Below are positions 25,373-34,611 of a DNA stretch of 64,000 nucleotides, in pieces. Every line of letters starts with the position of its first letter. Position 1 is the stretch's first letter. A program made the position numbers and the translations under genes. The DNA is from Thaumasiovibrio sp047250365 (GTDB lineage: Bacteria; Pseudomonadota; Gammaproteobacteria; Enterobacterales; Vibrionaceae), in contig NZ_JBLBVL010000001.1 of the NCBI RefSeq assembly GCF_047250365.1, forward strand, positions 124,001 through 188,000, read 5' to 3'. Under the pieces are notes generated by a model. It was given only the letters and a program-made list of their open reading frames with translations, ran no database searches and was not told the origin of the DNA.

Positions 25373-27301
25373 TTATTCCTCCGAAATGTTCAGCGTTCGA
25401 CTGCTGACTTCTTGCTGTAAATAAGCAACGAAGTCGTCAATCTTGAATTTACCCAAATCTTTACCTTTACGGGTACGCACCGCGATCTCACCAGCTTCTA
25501 CTTCTTTGTCTCCACAAACAAGCATAAACGGAACTCGCTTCAAAGTGTGTTCGCGGATTTTAAAGCCTATCTTCTCATTTCTCAAGTCCGCATTGACTCT
25601 AAATCCAGCTTTTTGCAATTTTTTCACAACTTCTTGCGCATAATCACCTTGGCTGTCAGTAATGTTCATTACAACAGCATGCTGAGGAGCCAACCAAGTT
25701 GGGAAGAAACCTGCGTACTCTTCAATAAGAATACCAATGAAACGCTCTAACGAACCAAGAATAGCACGGTGAATCATTACTGGTACGTGACGTTCATTAT
25801 CCTCACCTACATACGTCGCGCCTAAACGCTCTGGTAGAGCAAAGTCTAGCTGAACTGTACCACATTGCCATGCACGATCTAAGCAATCATGTAGTGTGAA
25901 TTCAATTTTAGGTCCATAGAAGGCACCTTCGCCCTCTTGAATCTCATATGCTACACCGTTATCTTCCAATGCTTGCTTAAGGCCAGCCTCGGCTTTATCC
26001 CACATGTCATCCGAACCAACGCGCTGCTCTGGACGTGTAGATAATTTAACAACGATATTTTCAAATCCGAATGTTGAATACGTATCATACACCATTTTGA
26101 TGCAAGAAGTGACTTCATCTTGAACTTGATTTTCTGTACAGAAGATATGAGCATCATCTTGAGTGAAACCACGTACACGCATAAGGCCATGTAGCGCACC
26201 TGATGGCTCATTACGGTGACATGAGCCAAACTCAGCCATACGTAGTGGAAGGTCACGGTACGACTTCAAACCTTGGTTAAAGATCTGAACATGACCAGGA
26301 CAGTTCATCGGTTTCAATGCATACTCACGATTTTCAGAGTTCGTGGTAAACATGTTTTCGGCGTACTTGTCCCAGTGACCTGAACGCTCCCACAGTACAC
26401 GGTCCATAATTAATGGGCCTTTCACTTCCTGATAATCATACTCAGTCAGTTTGTCGCGAACAAAAACTTCTAGCTCACGGAAAATCGTCCAACCATTGTG
26501 ATGCCAGAACACCATTCCCGGCGCGTCTTGCTGCATATGGTATAGATCAAGTTGCTTACCGATTTTACGGTGGTCACGCTTCGCTGCTTCTTCTAAACGT
26601 ACTAGGTGTGCTTTCAATGCTTTCTTGTCAGCAAATGCAGTACCATAAATGCGCTGAAGCATCTTATTTTCACTATTACCACGCCAATAAGCGCCGGCAA
26701 CATTTAACAATTTAAAATGCTGGCAAAAGCTCATGTTTGGAACATGAGGGCCACGGCACATATCAATGTACTCTTCGTGATGGTATAGACCTGGACGATC
26801 ATCGCGAGAAACGTTCTCGTCTAGAATCTCCATTTTGTAACTTTCGCCGCGAGCTTCAAATGTGTCTCGCGCTTCTTGCCAGCTAACACTCTTTTTGATA
26901 ACAGCGTACTTAGTCTTAGCCAACTCTTTCATGCGCTTTTCTAGCGCTTCAAGGTCATCTTGATTTAGAGGGCGATCAAGGTCGATATCATAATAGAAAC
27001 CGTTATCGATCGTCGGACCAATTGCCATTTTCGTTTCTGGGTACAACTGCTTAATTGCATGACCTAAAAGGTGGGCGCATGAGTGACGAATGATTTCTAA
27101 TCCATCGTCATCTTTCGCTGTGATAATCGCTAGATTGGCATCGTGCTCAATCAAATCACACGCATCAACACGTTCACCGTCAACGCGACCGGCAATGCAC
27201 GCTTTAGCTAGACCCGGGCCAATATCGGCCGCGACATCCATCGTTGAAACAGGGTTATCAAATTGACGTTGACTACCGTCAGGAAGAGTAATTACAGGCA
27301 T
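25373..27301 (-). CDS. thrS: Threonyl-tRNA synthetase
   Basis: 642 residues, identical to the E. coli length. TGS domain (MPVITLPDGSQRQFDNP), SAD editing domain with HSCAHLLGHAIKQLYP (zinc-type His cluster), class II core with MNCPGHVQIF (catalytic zinc Cys), FGSCHRNEPSGALHGLMRVR, and the C-terminal anticodon domain (AVVMNITDSQGDYAQEV). It charges tRNA-Thr. First gene of the thrS-infC-rpmI-rplT block. Its leader carries a tRNA-like operator (separate entries), so translational autorepression as in E. coli is expected. Confidence 0.98.
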   Translation of the reverse strand: MPVITLPDGSQRQFDNPVSTMDVAADIGPGLAKACIAGRVDGERVDACDLIEHDANLAIITAKDDDGLEIIRHSCAHLLGHAIKQLYPETKMAIGPTIDNGFYYDIDLDRPLNQDDLEALEKRMKELAKTKYAVIKKSVSWQEARDTFEARGESYKMEILDENVSRDDRPGLYHHEEYIDMCRGPHVPNMSFCQHFKLLNVAGAYWRGNSENKMLQRIYGTAFADKKALKAHLVRLEEAAKRDHRKIGKQLDLYHMQQDAPGMVFWHHNGWTIFRELEVFVRDKLTEYDYQEVKGPLIMDRVLWERSGHWDKYAENMFTTNSENREYALKPMNCPGHVQIFNQGLKSYRDLPLRMAEFGSCHRNEPSGALHGLMRVRGFTQDDAHIFCTENQVQDEVTSCIKMVYDTYSTFGFENIVVKLSTRPEQRVGSDDMWDKAEAGLKQALEDNGVAYEIQEGEGAFYGPKIEFTLHDCLDRAWQCGTVQLDFALPERLGATYVGEDNERHVPVMIHRAILGSLERFIGILIEEYAGFFPTWLAPQHAVVMNITDSQGDYAQEVVKKLQKAGFRVNADLRNEKIGFKIREHTLKRVPFMLVCGDKEVEAGEIAVRTRKGKDLGKFKIDDFVAYLQQEVSSRTLNISEE

Positions 27302-27318
27302 GTATAGTCCTTACAGTG

Positions 27319-27339
27319 GTGCCACCTACCAAGTAGCAC
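27319..27339 (-). promoter_or_regulatory. thrS operator: tRNA-Thr anticodon-arm mimic
   Basis: On the minus strand GTGCTAC (27339-27333) pairs with GTGGCAC (27325-27319) in a 7-bp stem with one G-T wobble, closing the 7-base loop TTGGTAG. The loop reads like an anticodon loop: U33, G34-G35-U36 (tRNA-Thr anticodon GGU), A37. It ends 17 bases before the thrS ATG, next to the AAGGA ribosome site, where E. coli thrS has operator domain 2. Binding of ThrRS here would block ribosomes; this is inferred from the E. coli case. Confidence 0.75.
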
Positions 27340-27368
27340 GTATAAATTCTTGTTTTTGAGTTCGGTTA

Positions 27369-27403
27369 GTAGATCGTTAATTTAGTATTAATGCGCAATC
27401 TAC
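27369..27403 (-). promoter_or_regulatory. thrS operator: upstream stem-loop (domain 4-like)
   Basis: GTAGAT / ATCTAC, then CG/CG and TTAAT/ATTAA with small bulges, closing a 5-base loop. Together with the A-rich single-stranded stretch 27340-27368 and the anticodon-arm mimic it gives the same order of elements as the E. coli thrS operator: stem-loop, unpaired linker, anticodon arm, ribosome site. Confidence 0.6.
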
Positions 27404-27828
27404 TCACCACTTCCTATCTGTATGAAATTTGGTACAAATCAAATTTGTCACACAAAACTGGTGCACAATCTTACAGAATTTAGCGTAAAAGGAAAGTCAA
27501 AGGCTACGGTTTTTATTCTGATGCTTGGTTAAACTGTACAAGAGCACGTCCGACGGCTAAATAGTATACACTCCAAGTTAAATGCGGGGCTTAACTTGAG
27601 TAAAATACGGGCTTAAATAGGGCTACTCTATCAAAGCGAATAAACCCAAAGTGGTTAGATTTCTCTCGCTAAACATGGCACATCGATTCTTGCGAAAAGA
27701 AGTATTCACTGCCCAGCTACATTCAATAATAAGAATTCACCAAGAAACGTGTGGTAAGGCACAGTCCCCTAACCTATTCTTAGTCTAAGATAATAAAGCA
27801 AAACCACCAATAATTGTAAGGGGTTACT
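27404..27828. other. Divergent intergenic region thrS / fructosamine kinase
   Basis: About 425 bases with the promoters of both divergent genes; AT-rich, no gene or further clear structure. An AAGGGG ribosome site precedes the kinase ATG. Confidence 0.5.
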
Positions 27829-28692
27829 ATGTGGCAGGCTATCAGTCAGCAAATAAGCGAAGTTACCGGTTTTCCTTTTACGCTCAAAGAAAAGAAGCCA
27901 CTCAGTGGTGAGCTTAATGACTGCTACTGTATCAGTAGTTCAGATGAGATCCGTTACTTTATAAAAGTAAACGACAGGTCTCATCTTGCAAATTTTGAAG
28001 CTGAAGCGGAATCCCTAGCTCAACTAGCCCAATCAAACACAATAGCAACCCCGCCACTTGTACATGTTGGTACTTGTAAAGAGCATGCATTTATTATCTT
28101 GGAATATTTACCCATGCGCCCCATCGACAGCGAGAGTGCTTTTTACCTCGGTCAGCAACTAGCGCATCTTCATCAATCGGCAGAACAAGCTGAATTTGGT
28201 TTTGACACGGACAACTATATTGGCACGACCATTCAGCCCAACCCTTGGCATAGAAAGTGGAATACGTTCTTTGCCGAACAGCGTATTGGCTGGCAATTGC
28301 AACTTGCTGCGGAGAAAGGCCATCAATTTGGAAATATTGATACCATTGTCAGCCGTGTTGCCAAACTACTCGTACACCATCAGCCAAAACCCTCATTACT
28401 GCATGGTGACTTATGGATTGGAAATTGCGCATTAACAGTTGATGGCCCAGTGATTTTCGACCCAGCCAGCTATTGGGGAGATAGAGAGTGTGATATTGCG
28501 ATGACTGAACTATTTTCTGGCTTCCCAGAAGCGTTCTACAACGGCTATAACAATGTTTGGCCACTGGACGCGGGATACAGTGATAGAAAGGCATTGTACA
28601 ATTTGTACCATCTTTTAAATCACTTCAACGTATTTGGCGATGAATACAAAAGCCAGATAACACAAACATTGGCCCAATATGACCTGCTATAA
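27829..28692 (+). CDS. Fructosamine kinase family protein (YniA-like)
   Basis: 287 residues with a protein-kinase-like fold. Landmarks: PLSGGDIN-like loop (here PLSGELNDCYCI), FIKVN with the ATP-binding Lys, the catalytic LLHGDLWIGNC and the metal-binding VIFDPASYWGDRECDIAM. The family phosphorylates ketosamines or ribulosamines and is thought to help repair glycated proteins; the physiological substrate of bacterial YniA types is uncertain. Single gene; a palindromic terminator follows. Confidence 0.88.
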   Translation: MWQAISQQISEVTGFPFTLKEKKPLSGELNDCYCISSSDEIRYFIKVNDRSHLANFEAEAESLAQLAQSNTIATPPLVHVGTCKEHAFIILEYLPMRPIDSESAFYLGQQLAHLHQSAEQAEFGFDTDNYIGTTIQPNPWHRKWNTFFAEQRIGWQLQLAAEKGHQFGNIDTIVSRVAKLLVHHQPKPSLLHGDLWIGNCALTVDGPVIFDPASYWGDRECDIAMTELFSGFPEAFYNGYNNVWPLDAGYSDRKALYNLYHLLNHFNVFGDEYKSQITQTLAQYDLL

Positions 28693-28749
28693 ATAATTGG
28701 GTGTCGCCATTCGCCAGCGTGCTACTTTCAACTTATATTCCAGATACAA

Positions 28750-28773
28750 CAAAGGCCCTGATCAGGGCCTTTG
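28750..28773. terminator. Bidirectional terminator
   Basis: CAAAGGCCCTGA / TCAGGGCCTTTG perfect palindrome between convergent genes, followed by TTT. Confidence 0.85.
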
Positions 28774-28785
28774 TTTATCCACCGC

Positions 28786-30063
28786 CTACAAAAGCAACAT
28801 CAAAAGTGCAAATATTGGTAATGAGCTGTCATCCATAAAGACTAACTGACTTTTTTCTAGCCCAATTCGTGTTTGATAGTCATTGCCATTTTCCACCACA
28901 ATGCCTTGCTCAAGCCATGCTGGTAACTGTTCAAGTAGCAATACACCATATGTATCAACCAACTCTTTTTGAGCACTTATTTCTACCGCACCAGAAATCA
29001 CATCTAGCGCAGCAAAAGGATTTTGCGACACCCTAGCAACACCTGCTGGTAGAGTAAAACGACCATCAATAGAGAAGTCTTTATCTTCAAATTTACCACC
29101 AAGATTAAAACCCCAAAGATCAATTCCCTGAGTGAAAAGCAGGTCTAATCCCAATGCCACATCATTTTCATCAATAAGACGTTGCTGATCATCCATGCCG
29201 TCGGCCAATCCAGCCAGCTGCTTTATTGCCTTATAGTCAAGACCTTGTAGATCAACATCAAGGGTAAGATCGCGCATCACAAGCATATCGTCGACTTCAA
29301 CCCCTTGAAGCTTCCAACGGTTATTGTGACTAAATTTATATTCCTCTTGAAGGTCATTTAACAAGGAGAAGGTTAAATTATCGAAATGAACACGCTGATA
29401 CGACGACTCATACGCCACTGATGCCACCGACACCGATTGTGTACCTAACCAGAACCCATCATCATACACGCCCTCAAAACTCACATTGAGATCTTTTAGC
29501 ATGATACGCTCATCATCTGATGAGCTAATAGAAAACGCCGGCATCATTAACGACCAAGCTTCATTACCTTCAAGGCCGACACTGCCTTGAAGCGTCACCG
29601 TGTCGGAAGAAACGATGTCACCACTCTCTTCATAATTCAGTGCATTGAGAACGACTTCAATCTCTGTTTGGCCATTGAGTTGAGAGACGGTTTTGACATG
29701 CAACGGCTCTATTTGGCTACCCCAAATATTATCCACGACTAAGCGTTGGTTCTCATCCAACAACAAGACATTGTCGGTCGTAATCGATAATAAGCCATGT
29801 TGCACCTGAGAGTGCACCTGCCAACTGATCGGCAAACCATCCTCTAAAAGTGCCTCTGCCGCTGGACCAGTAAAAGTAAAGTTCGTATAGATGTCACTGG
29901 ATAAGTAACCACGTTGATAATCATATGAATCCACCACGACATTGGCGTTTTCTTCAATCACGACATGGTCTTGATACAGTAGCTGCCCAATTTGACCTAC
30001 AGCCAAAGGCCAACATGCGGCTAAGAGCACGGCACCGCCTGCAGCAAAATATCGTTTCATCAT
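28786..30063 (-). CDS. DUF945 family protein (YdgA-like)
   Basis: 425 residues. An N-terminal membrane anchor or signal (MMKRYFAAGGAVLLAACWPLAVG) is followed by a large beta-rich periplasmic domain typical of DUF945/YdgA: YDYQRGYLSSDIYTNFTFTG near the N-terminus and repeated D-x-D/beta segments. The family is an AsmA-like group of the cell envelope without established function. It is a single gene divergent from the sensor kinase. A second hydrophobic stretch at the extreme C-terminus (FALLMLLL) is unusual. Confidence 0.75.
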   Translation of the reverse strand: MMKRYFAAGGAVLLAACWPLAVGQIGQLLYQDHVVIEENANVVVDSYDYQRGYLSSDIYTNFTFTGPAAEALLEDGLPISWQVHSQVQHGLLSITTDNVLLLDENQRLVVDNIWGSQIEPLHVKTVSQLNGQTEIEVVLNALNYEESGDIVSSDTVTLQGSVGLEGNEAWSLMMPAFSISSSDDERIMLKDLNVSFEGVYDDGFWLGTQSVSVASVAYESSYQRVHFDNLTFSLLNDLQEEYKFSHNNRWKLQGVEVDDMLVMRDLTLDVDLQGLDYKAIKQLAGLADGMDDQQRLIDENDVALGLDLLFTQGIDLWGFNLGGKFEDKDFSIDGRFTLPAGVARVSQNPFAALDVISGAVEISAQKELVDTYGVLLLEQLPAWLEQGIVVENGNDYQTRIGLEKSQLVFMDDSSLPIFALLMLLL

Positions 30064-30239
30064 TATATTCCTTGTTTACTAATTCAGAGTAGTGTAACGG
30101 ATAAAATTATTTTGTCCTAGTTATCAATCAGTAACATTTCTCTTCATTTCAAATAGACAAATCATCAAAGTTGCAAAGCGAATCAAATTCCAATCGCAAA
30201 AATTACCGTACACTTAACCTGTCATCATAAGGAGATGCT

Positions 30240-32186
30240 GTGAAACAATATGTGATTCTGTGTCTGACTGCAGATACATCATTAAGGCAAGCCCTTGCAG
30301 AAAACCTATCATTCTTAAACGATAACTTTGATGTCTGTTTTGCAGATAACTCAGATACCGCAAAAGGGCTTACGCACAATCTGCACCTCAAACAAAAAAA
30401 AGTGGCGCTCCTCCTGTGTGATGATCGTGACCAGCACACCATAGATTTTCTTATTTACCTGCAAAAAACCAGCCCAGGCCAAAGCTCTAGCACCATCCTT
30501 TTTACTCATAATGAACACTTTAATGGGTTGATTGATATTGTTAATGCTGGGCAGCTCAGCTTTTGTATGACACCTGGTTGGCAACCTCACCTGCTCCAGC
30601 AGGTTGTGATCAAAGAGTTAACTCAGTTCATTTTGAGTAAGCCACATAACGAATGGCTCACTTATGCGCCAGTGTTGGATAAACGTCAAATTAATAAAGC
30701 CTATCTAGAGCGGCAGATAACCCAGTTTCGTTCCGGGTTTAATACTGCCCCACATACGTTAAATGACGCTTTGCTGGCTGAACAAGTTATAGATGCACTC
30801 TATGAATTCTTTAACGACAATGATGAAACCCACGCTTGCCGCACCTATAGCAAAGGCCATGTATTGACACGAGAAGGTGAGCCCAATCATCACCTCTGGT
30901 TCATCACGAAAGGCGAAATCGCGCTGTATAAAGCCGATAAATCGGGCCAGCAACATGAGGTTATTCGCCATCAAAGTGGCAGCCTCATAGGAGGGATGTC
31001 CTTTGTGAGTGGTGATGCTTCTTTCTCCACCGGAATAACATTAAGCCAAACTCAAGTCATAAAACTCGACAGAACGCTATTCAACAAAGTGATGAATTCG
31101 CGCTCTGATTTACTGCCACTATTTACTAACCTGCTCCTTCGCCATTTTAATCGTCGAATTAAAAACGCTATTCGAACGGAGATGCGCCTTCAGCACACAA
31201 TCAAAGAGCTTGAAGCAGCCTCATCGCAACTGATCGAAAAAGAAAAAATGGCGATGCTTGGTCAACTCGTCGCTGGTGTCGCCCATGAACTGAATAACCC
31301 CGTTGCCGCCATATTACGCAATAGTGAAACATTGCAAGAAACCATCTCCAGTGTTACCGACTCCCCTCTTGATCAAGTTAACCAGCAACGAGGAAACGAC
31401 ATTCTGCGCTATGCGATGACATCACGTCCAATATCCACTGCGGATATCCGGCAACGGGCAAAACAAATACAAACCGTGGCTGATGATAGAAATGTCGCCA
31501 AAAGAATCGTCAAAATGGGGCTCGACGAAGAGCCAAAATTGAGTGAATGGCTAATACCTCAGGGCAAACAGTTGCAAACCACATTGATTGAGTGGGAGCA
31601 CTATTACCAAGTAGGCAGTTTCTTACGTTCAATCAGTGTCTGCGCAAAACGCATCGCTGACATGGTAAAGAGCCTTAAAAGTTATGCGCGACAAGATGAA
31701 GAAAACATTCAAACCACCGATATCCATGAAGGAATTGAAGACACACTGATCATTTTTGAGAATCGGCTTAAACACCACAAATTGATCAAAAATTATGCAG
31801 CATTACCGCTAGTTCGCTGCCGTCCCATTGCACTACAACAGGTTTGGACCAATGTGATTGCCAATGCACTAGATGCAATGCCTACACATGGTGAAATACG
31901 CGTAACAACGGCATTAGTGAGTAAAGATGGGCAATCGAATGTACAAATAGAGTTTGCAGATAACGGCGCTGGCATTGCCGCAGATGTTTTAAATAAAGTG
32001 TTTGAACTTAATTTCACAACCAAGCGAGAAGGTAACTTTGGGCTCGGGATTGGCTTATCTGTATGCCAACAAATTGTTCGTCAACACGGCGGAGGGATTA
32101 CTATGCATTCAACCGTTGGCGAAGGCACCACTGTCACCATAACCCTACCCATATTAAAAGAAAGTGAGGAGAATAATCATGAATAA
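30240..32186 (+). CDS. Sensor histidine kinase with pseudo-receiver and cyclic-nucleotide-binding domains
   Basis: 648 soluble residues. Order: receiver-like fold (1-135) with Asp61/Asp62 but Thr111-Pro where a receiver has Lys-Pro; a cyclic-nucleotide-binding-like domain (about 180-305: TREGEPNHHLWFITKGEIALY...GSLIGGMSF); a coiled coil; H-box with His349 (GQLVAGVAHELNNP); a long insert; and HATPase (QVWTNVIANALDAMP, FADNGAGI, GLGIGLSVCQQIVRQHGG). The start is GTG 30240 behind AAGGAG. It overlaps the response-regulator start by 8 bases. No membrane segment, so it should sense an intracellular signal, possibly a nucleotide; the arginine that binds cyclic-AMP phosphate is not obvious, so ligand is open. 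Confidence 0.82.
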   Translation: MKQYVILCLTADTSLRQALAENLSFLNDNFDVCFADNSDTAKGLTHNLHLKQKKVALLLCDDRDQHTIDFLIYLQKTSPGQSSSTILFTHNEHFNGLIDIVNAGQLSFCMTPGWQPHLLQQVVIKELTQFILSKPHNEWLTYAPVLDKRQINKAYLERQITQFRSGFNTAPHTLNDALLAEQVIDALYEFFNDNDETHACRTYSKGHVLTREGEPNHHLWFITKGEIALYKADKSGQQHEVIRHQSGSLIGGMSFVSGDASFSTGITLSQTQVIKLDRTLFNKVMNSRSDLLPLFTNLLLRHFNRRIKNAIRTEMRLQHTIKELEAASSQLIEKEKMAMLGQLVAGVAHELNNPVAAILRNSETLQETISSVTDSPLDQVNQQRGNDILRYAMTSRPISTADIRQRAKQIQTVADDRNVAKRIVKMGLDEEPKLSEWLIPQGKQLQTTLIEWEHYYQVGSFLRSISVCAKRIADMVKSLKSYARQDEENIQTTDIHEGIEDTLIIFENRLKHHKLIKNYAALPLVRCRPIALQQVWTNVIANALDAMPTHGEIRVTTALVSKDGQSNVQIEFADNGAGIAADVLNKVFELNFTTKREGNFGLGIGLSVCQQIVRQHGGGITMHSTVGEGTTVTITLPILKESEENNHE

Positions 32187-32676
32187 GTATCTTATTTTGT
32201 GTATCGACGATGAGCGAGAGGTACTTGACAGTGTGTTAAATGACCTCAGTGAATTTGAATCTCATTTTATTGTCGAGGCGTGTGAAAGCGTTGCTGAAGC
32301 ACAGCAGGTTATCGACGAAGCGACAAAAGACGGCGTTACCTTAGCCTTGGCTTTGTGTGACCACATCATGCCAAACACCACTGGGGTAGAATTCCTTATC
32401 TCGTTGTCGCAACAAAAGGCAACCGCTAACTGCCGAAAACTATTATTAACTGGTCAAGCTGGATTAGATGAGACCATTGAGGCTGTTAATCATGCAAGCC
32501 TTGATTATTTCATTACCAAACCATGGCAAAAAGAGGCACTCTGCCACACGATCACCGAACAGCTTACCACCTTCGTGATAGAGACGGAAAAAGAGCTAAT
32601 GCCTTGGATGTCAGTGCTAAATACTGAACGAATACTGAAAGCAATGAGTGACAACCGTTCCAGCTTTGGCGAATAG
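32179..32676 (+). CDS. Single-domain-type response regulator
   Basis: 165 residues. Receiver domain with acidic pocket Asp10-Asp11, phospho-acceptor Asp61 (LALCDHIMP), Thr91 and Lys114 (FITKPW). After the receiver only about 45 residues remain, with no recognisable DNA-binding or enzymatic domain, so output is by protein contact. The ATG at 32179 lies inside the kinase end (8-base overlap), showing translational coupling and a cognate pair. Compared with it, the kinase N-terminus has TP in place of KP, which supports calling the kinase domain a pseudo-receiver. Confidence 0.85.
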   Translation: MNKYLILCIDDEREVLDSVLNDLSEFESHFIVEACESVAEAQQVIDEATKDGVTLALALCDHIMPNTTGVEFLISLSQQKATANCRKLLLTGQAGLDETIEAVNHASLDYFITKPWQKEALCHTITEQLTTFVIETEKELMPWMSVLNTERILKAMSDNRSSFGE

Positions 32677-32794
32677 CACCGCCTTATTGTCTAAAATCTC
32701 ATCAAGATTATTAACAACGATGATTATCTATTGTGATTTAGCACTGTTATCAATAAAATAACATCTTAATTTTGGGGAATTTACAGGTTCAACT

Positions 32795-33340
32795 ATGCGT
32801 AAAACACTATTAGCAACGGGACTGTTGCTGGCAACATCAAGTGTAGCTACCCTCGCTCATGCACAAACAGCAATGAGCAACTTTAGCTATGACTATATGG
32901 AAGCTCGAATCGGCATTAGCCCTGTTACTTATGGTGCAGCTATTAGCAAATCAATCCACCCGAATGCACACTTTATCGCCAATATCGATTCTGAATTTGA
33001 TCGTGACCTTGATTTGGGCGTTGGTGTTGGATTTCATGCACCAGTCAATAACTGGGCAGACGTTCACGGCGAGCTAAAAGCTCGCATGCATAAAGATCGC
33101 TCTACCAGCTCTTCTGGGGACTGGGGGATGGAAATCAATCTAGGTGTGCGCCAATGGCTAGGTCCACAACTAGAAGTTGGTGGACAAATCGGTCATGCAA
33201 CCATTGGTGGTGAAGATGATACCTTTGGTATGGTGCATAGCCGTTTCCATGCCACTGAATTATTTTCATTGGGTGTAGAGGGCCGATTCAATTATGCTTA
33301 TGGTGACCAAATACTGATCACCACCCGTTTCTTATTCTAG
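32795..33340 (+). CDS. Small outer-membrane beta-barrel-like protein
   Basis: 181 residues with a clear signal peptide (MRKTLLATGLLLATSSV...LAHA, cut before QTAM). The mature part of ~155 residues has alternating strand patterns (EARIGISPVTYGAAIS, DLDLGVGVGFHAP, GMEINLGVRQWL) and ends with the aromatic TTRFLF, consistent with an 8-stranded outer-membrane barrel. I do not recognise the specific family. Single gene, strong terminator behind. Confidence 0.7.
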   Translation: MRKTLLATGLLLATSSVATLAHAQTAMSNFSYDYMEARIGISPVTYGAAISKSIHPNAHFIANIDSEFDRDLDLGVGVGFHAPVNNWADVHGELKARMHKDRSTSSSGDWGMEINLGVRQWLGPQLEVGGQIGHATIGGEDDTFGMVHSRFHATELFSLGVEGRFNYAYGDQILITTRFLF

Positions 33341-33352
33341 AATAAGCCGAAC

Positions 33353-33392
33353 AAAAAAAGCCCATGGCTATGAATCGCCATGGGCTTTTTTT
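33353..33392. terminator. Bidirectional terminator
   Basis: AAAAAAAGCCCATGGC, 8-base loop, GCCATGGGCTTTTTTT between convergent genes. Confidence 0.92.
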
Positions 33393-33400
33393 AACACCGC

Positions 33401-33913
33401 TTACTCCCACTCCCAATTTCGTCCATCGTGGGCAGGAGTGAAACGATAACCGCTGATATTCTTATGTTCAACGCCATGCATGAGCTTATGGAACTGCTTG
33501 CCCTCTAGGTGCACCAAGTTTTCATGATCTCCCGCTTCAACATAGACCTCTTCTTGCTCCCAAAGCGCATCATCAATAATCATATTAACTTGATAAGCTT
33601 GTCCCAATGAAGGAACCGCCCCTGGTTCACAATCTTGAAAGATAGTGGATAGCTCATGCTCTCCAATCAGATAATATTGTTTTCCAGTCATCTGGTTTAT
33701 TTTATTGATCATGACCCTGCGATTAGAGGGCACAACCGCCATCAACAAATCATCATTTCGATCTTTTAACATCACCGCTTTTGCCACCTGTGATGTTGGA
33801 ACATGGGCCGAAACAGCTGAACTATAGGATGTATCTGTATGCCGATGTTTTGTCAGGCTAAAATCAATATGATGACTATTCAAAAATTGCCCAACAGTCA
33901 ATGCCATAGCCAT
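33401..33913 (-). CDS. YbaK/EbsC family aminoacyl-tRNA deacylase
   Basis: 170 residues of the YbaK/ProX editing-domain superfamily. Landmarks: SSAVSAHVPTSQVAKAVMLKD with the conserved Lys, VVPSNRRVMI and the DCEPGAVPSLGQAY motif (GxxP turn). Such stand-alone proteins hydrolyse mischarged tRNAs (for example Cys- or Ala-tRNA-Pro). The ATG at 33913 has GGAGG seven bases upstream. Exact tRNA specificity cannot be told. Confidence 0.82.
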   Translation of the reverse strand: MAMALTVGQFLNSHHIDFSLTKHRHTDTSYSSAVSAHVPTSQVAKAVMLKDRNDDLLMAVVPSNRRVMINKINQMTGKQYYLIGEHELSTIFQDCEPGAVPSLGQAYQVNMIIDDALWEQEEVYVEAGDHENLVHLEGKQFHKLMHGVEHKNISGYRFTPAHDGRNWEWE

Positions 33914-34031
33914 TAGAACACCTCCACCTCTTATGAAATAACATTACATGAGTTTCAACGTTACTTCACAAGTATGGGTGACAATGGCATTTTTGGCGAT
34001 ATTGTCAGTAACAATATCAGCAAGCGCAAAT

Positions 34032-34060
34032 AAAAAGCCCTGAACTATTCAGGGCTTTTT
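34032..34060 (-). terminator. Terminator after the comEC-msbA-kdsB-GNAT block
   Basis: AAAAAGCCCTGAA, 3-base loop, TTCAGGGCTTTTT; 13-bp perfect stem. Confidence 0.92.
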
Positions 34061-34086
34061 AATCGTTAAGTTATTGCTAGCAATGT

Positions 34087-34572
34087 CTAAATAAGCTCTT
34101 TCAACATCCAGACATCACAACCATTATGAATAGTTCCTTCTAATGGTTTATCTAATTGCTTAAAACCTAACGATTCATACAGCGCAATGGCAGATGTCAT
34201 ACTTTGTAACGTATCTAAATAGCATCGCTGATAACCGTTGCTTCTTGCATACGCTAGACACGCTTCGGTTAGCTCTCGGCCTATGCCTAAACCACGGCTT
34301 TCAGGTAACAAAAATAGCTTACGCAACTCACAAACTGTATGGCTGCCATTAAAGGCTGCAATACCGCTTCCACCAACAATATGTCCATCTACACATGCTA
34401 CAAAGTAGCGACTGGCGTTTTCTTCGCCATAATGCCGACTCATTGCGCTAACTTCTGCATCTGAAGGACCATAGCCTTCACCTACTGCGCCGAACTCTTC
34501 CCCGACCTGTTTTATGATCTGACAGATCTGAGCATCATGTTGAGGTTGAATTTCTTTAATGCGATTGCGCAC
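34087..34572 (-). CDS. GNAT family N-acetyltransferase
   Basis: About 161 residues. GNAT fold with acetyl-CoA loop ESRGLGIGRELTEACLAYAR (R-x2-G-x-G) and C-terminal YESLGFKQLDKPL. I prefer the GTG at 34572 because AAGGAGAG lies nine bases upstream; an ATG ten codons earlier lacks a ribosome site. Last gene of the operon, 39 bases beyond the kdsB stop with that start. Substrate unknown. Confidence 0.8.
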   Translation of the reverse strand: MRNRIKEIQPQHDAQICQIIKQVGEEFGAVGEGYGPSDAEVSAMSRHYGEENASRYFVACVDGHIVGGSGIAAFNGSHTVCELRKLFLLPESRGLGIGRELTEACLAYARSNGYQRCYLDTLQSMTSAIALYESLGFKQLDKPLEGTIHNGCDVWMLKELI

Positions 34573-34611
34573 CCGAGTACTCTCCTTGATAACGATACCC
34601 ATCGTCGGTCA

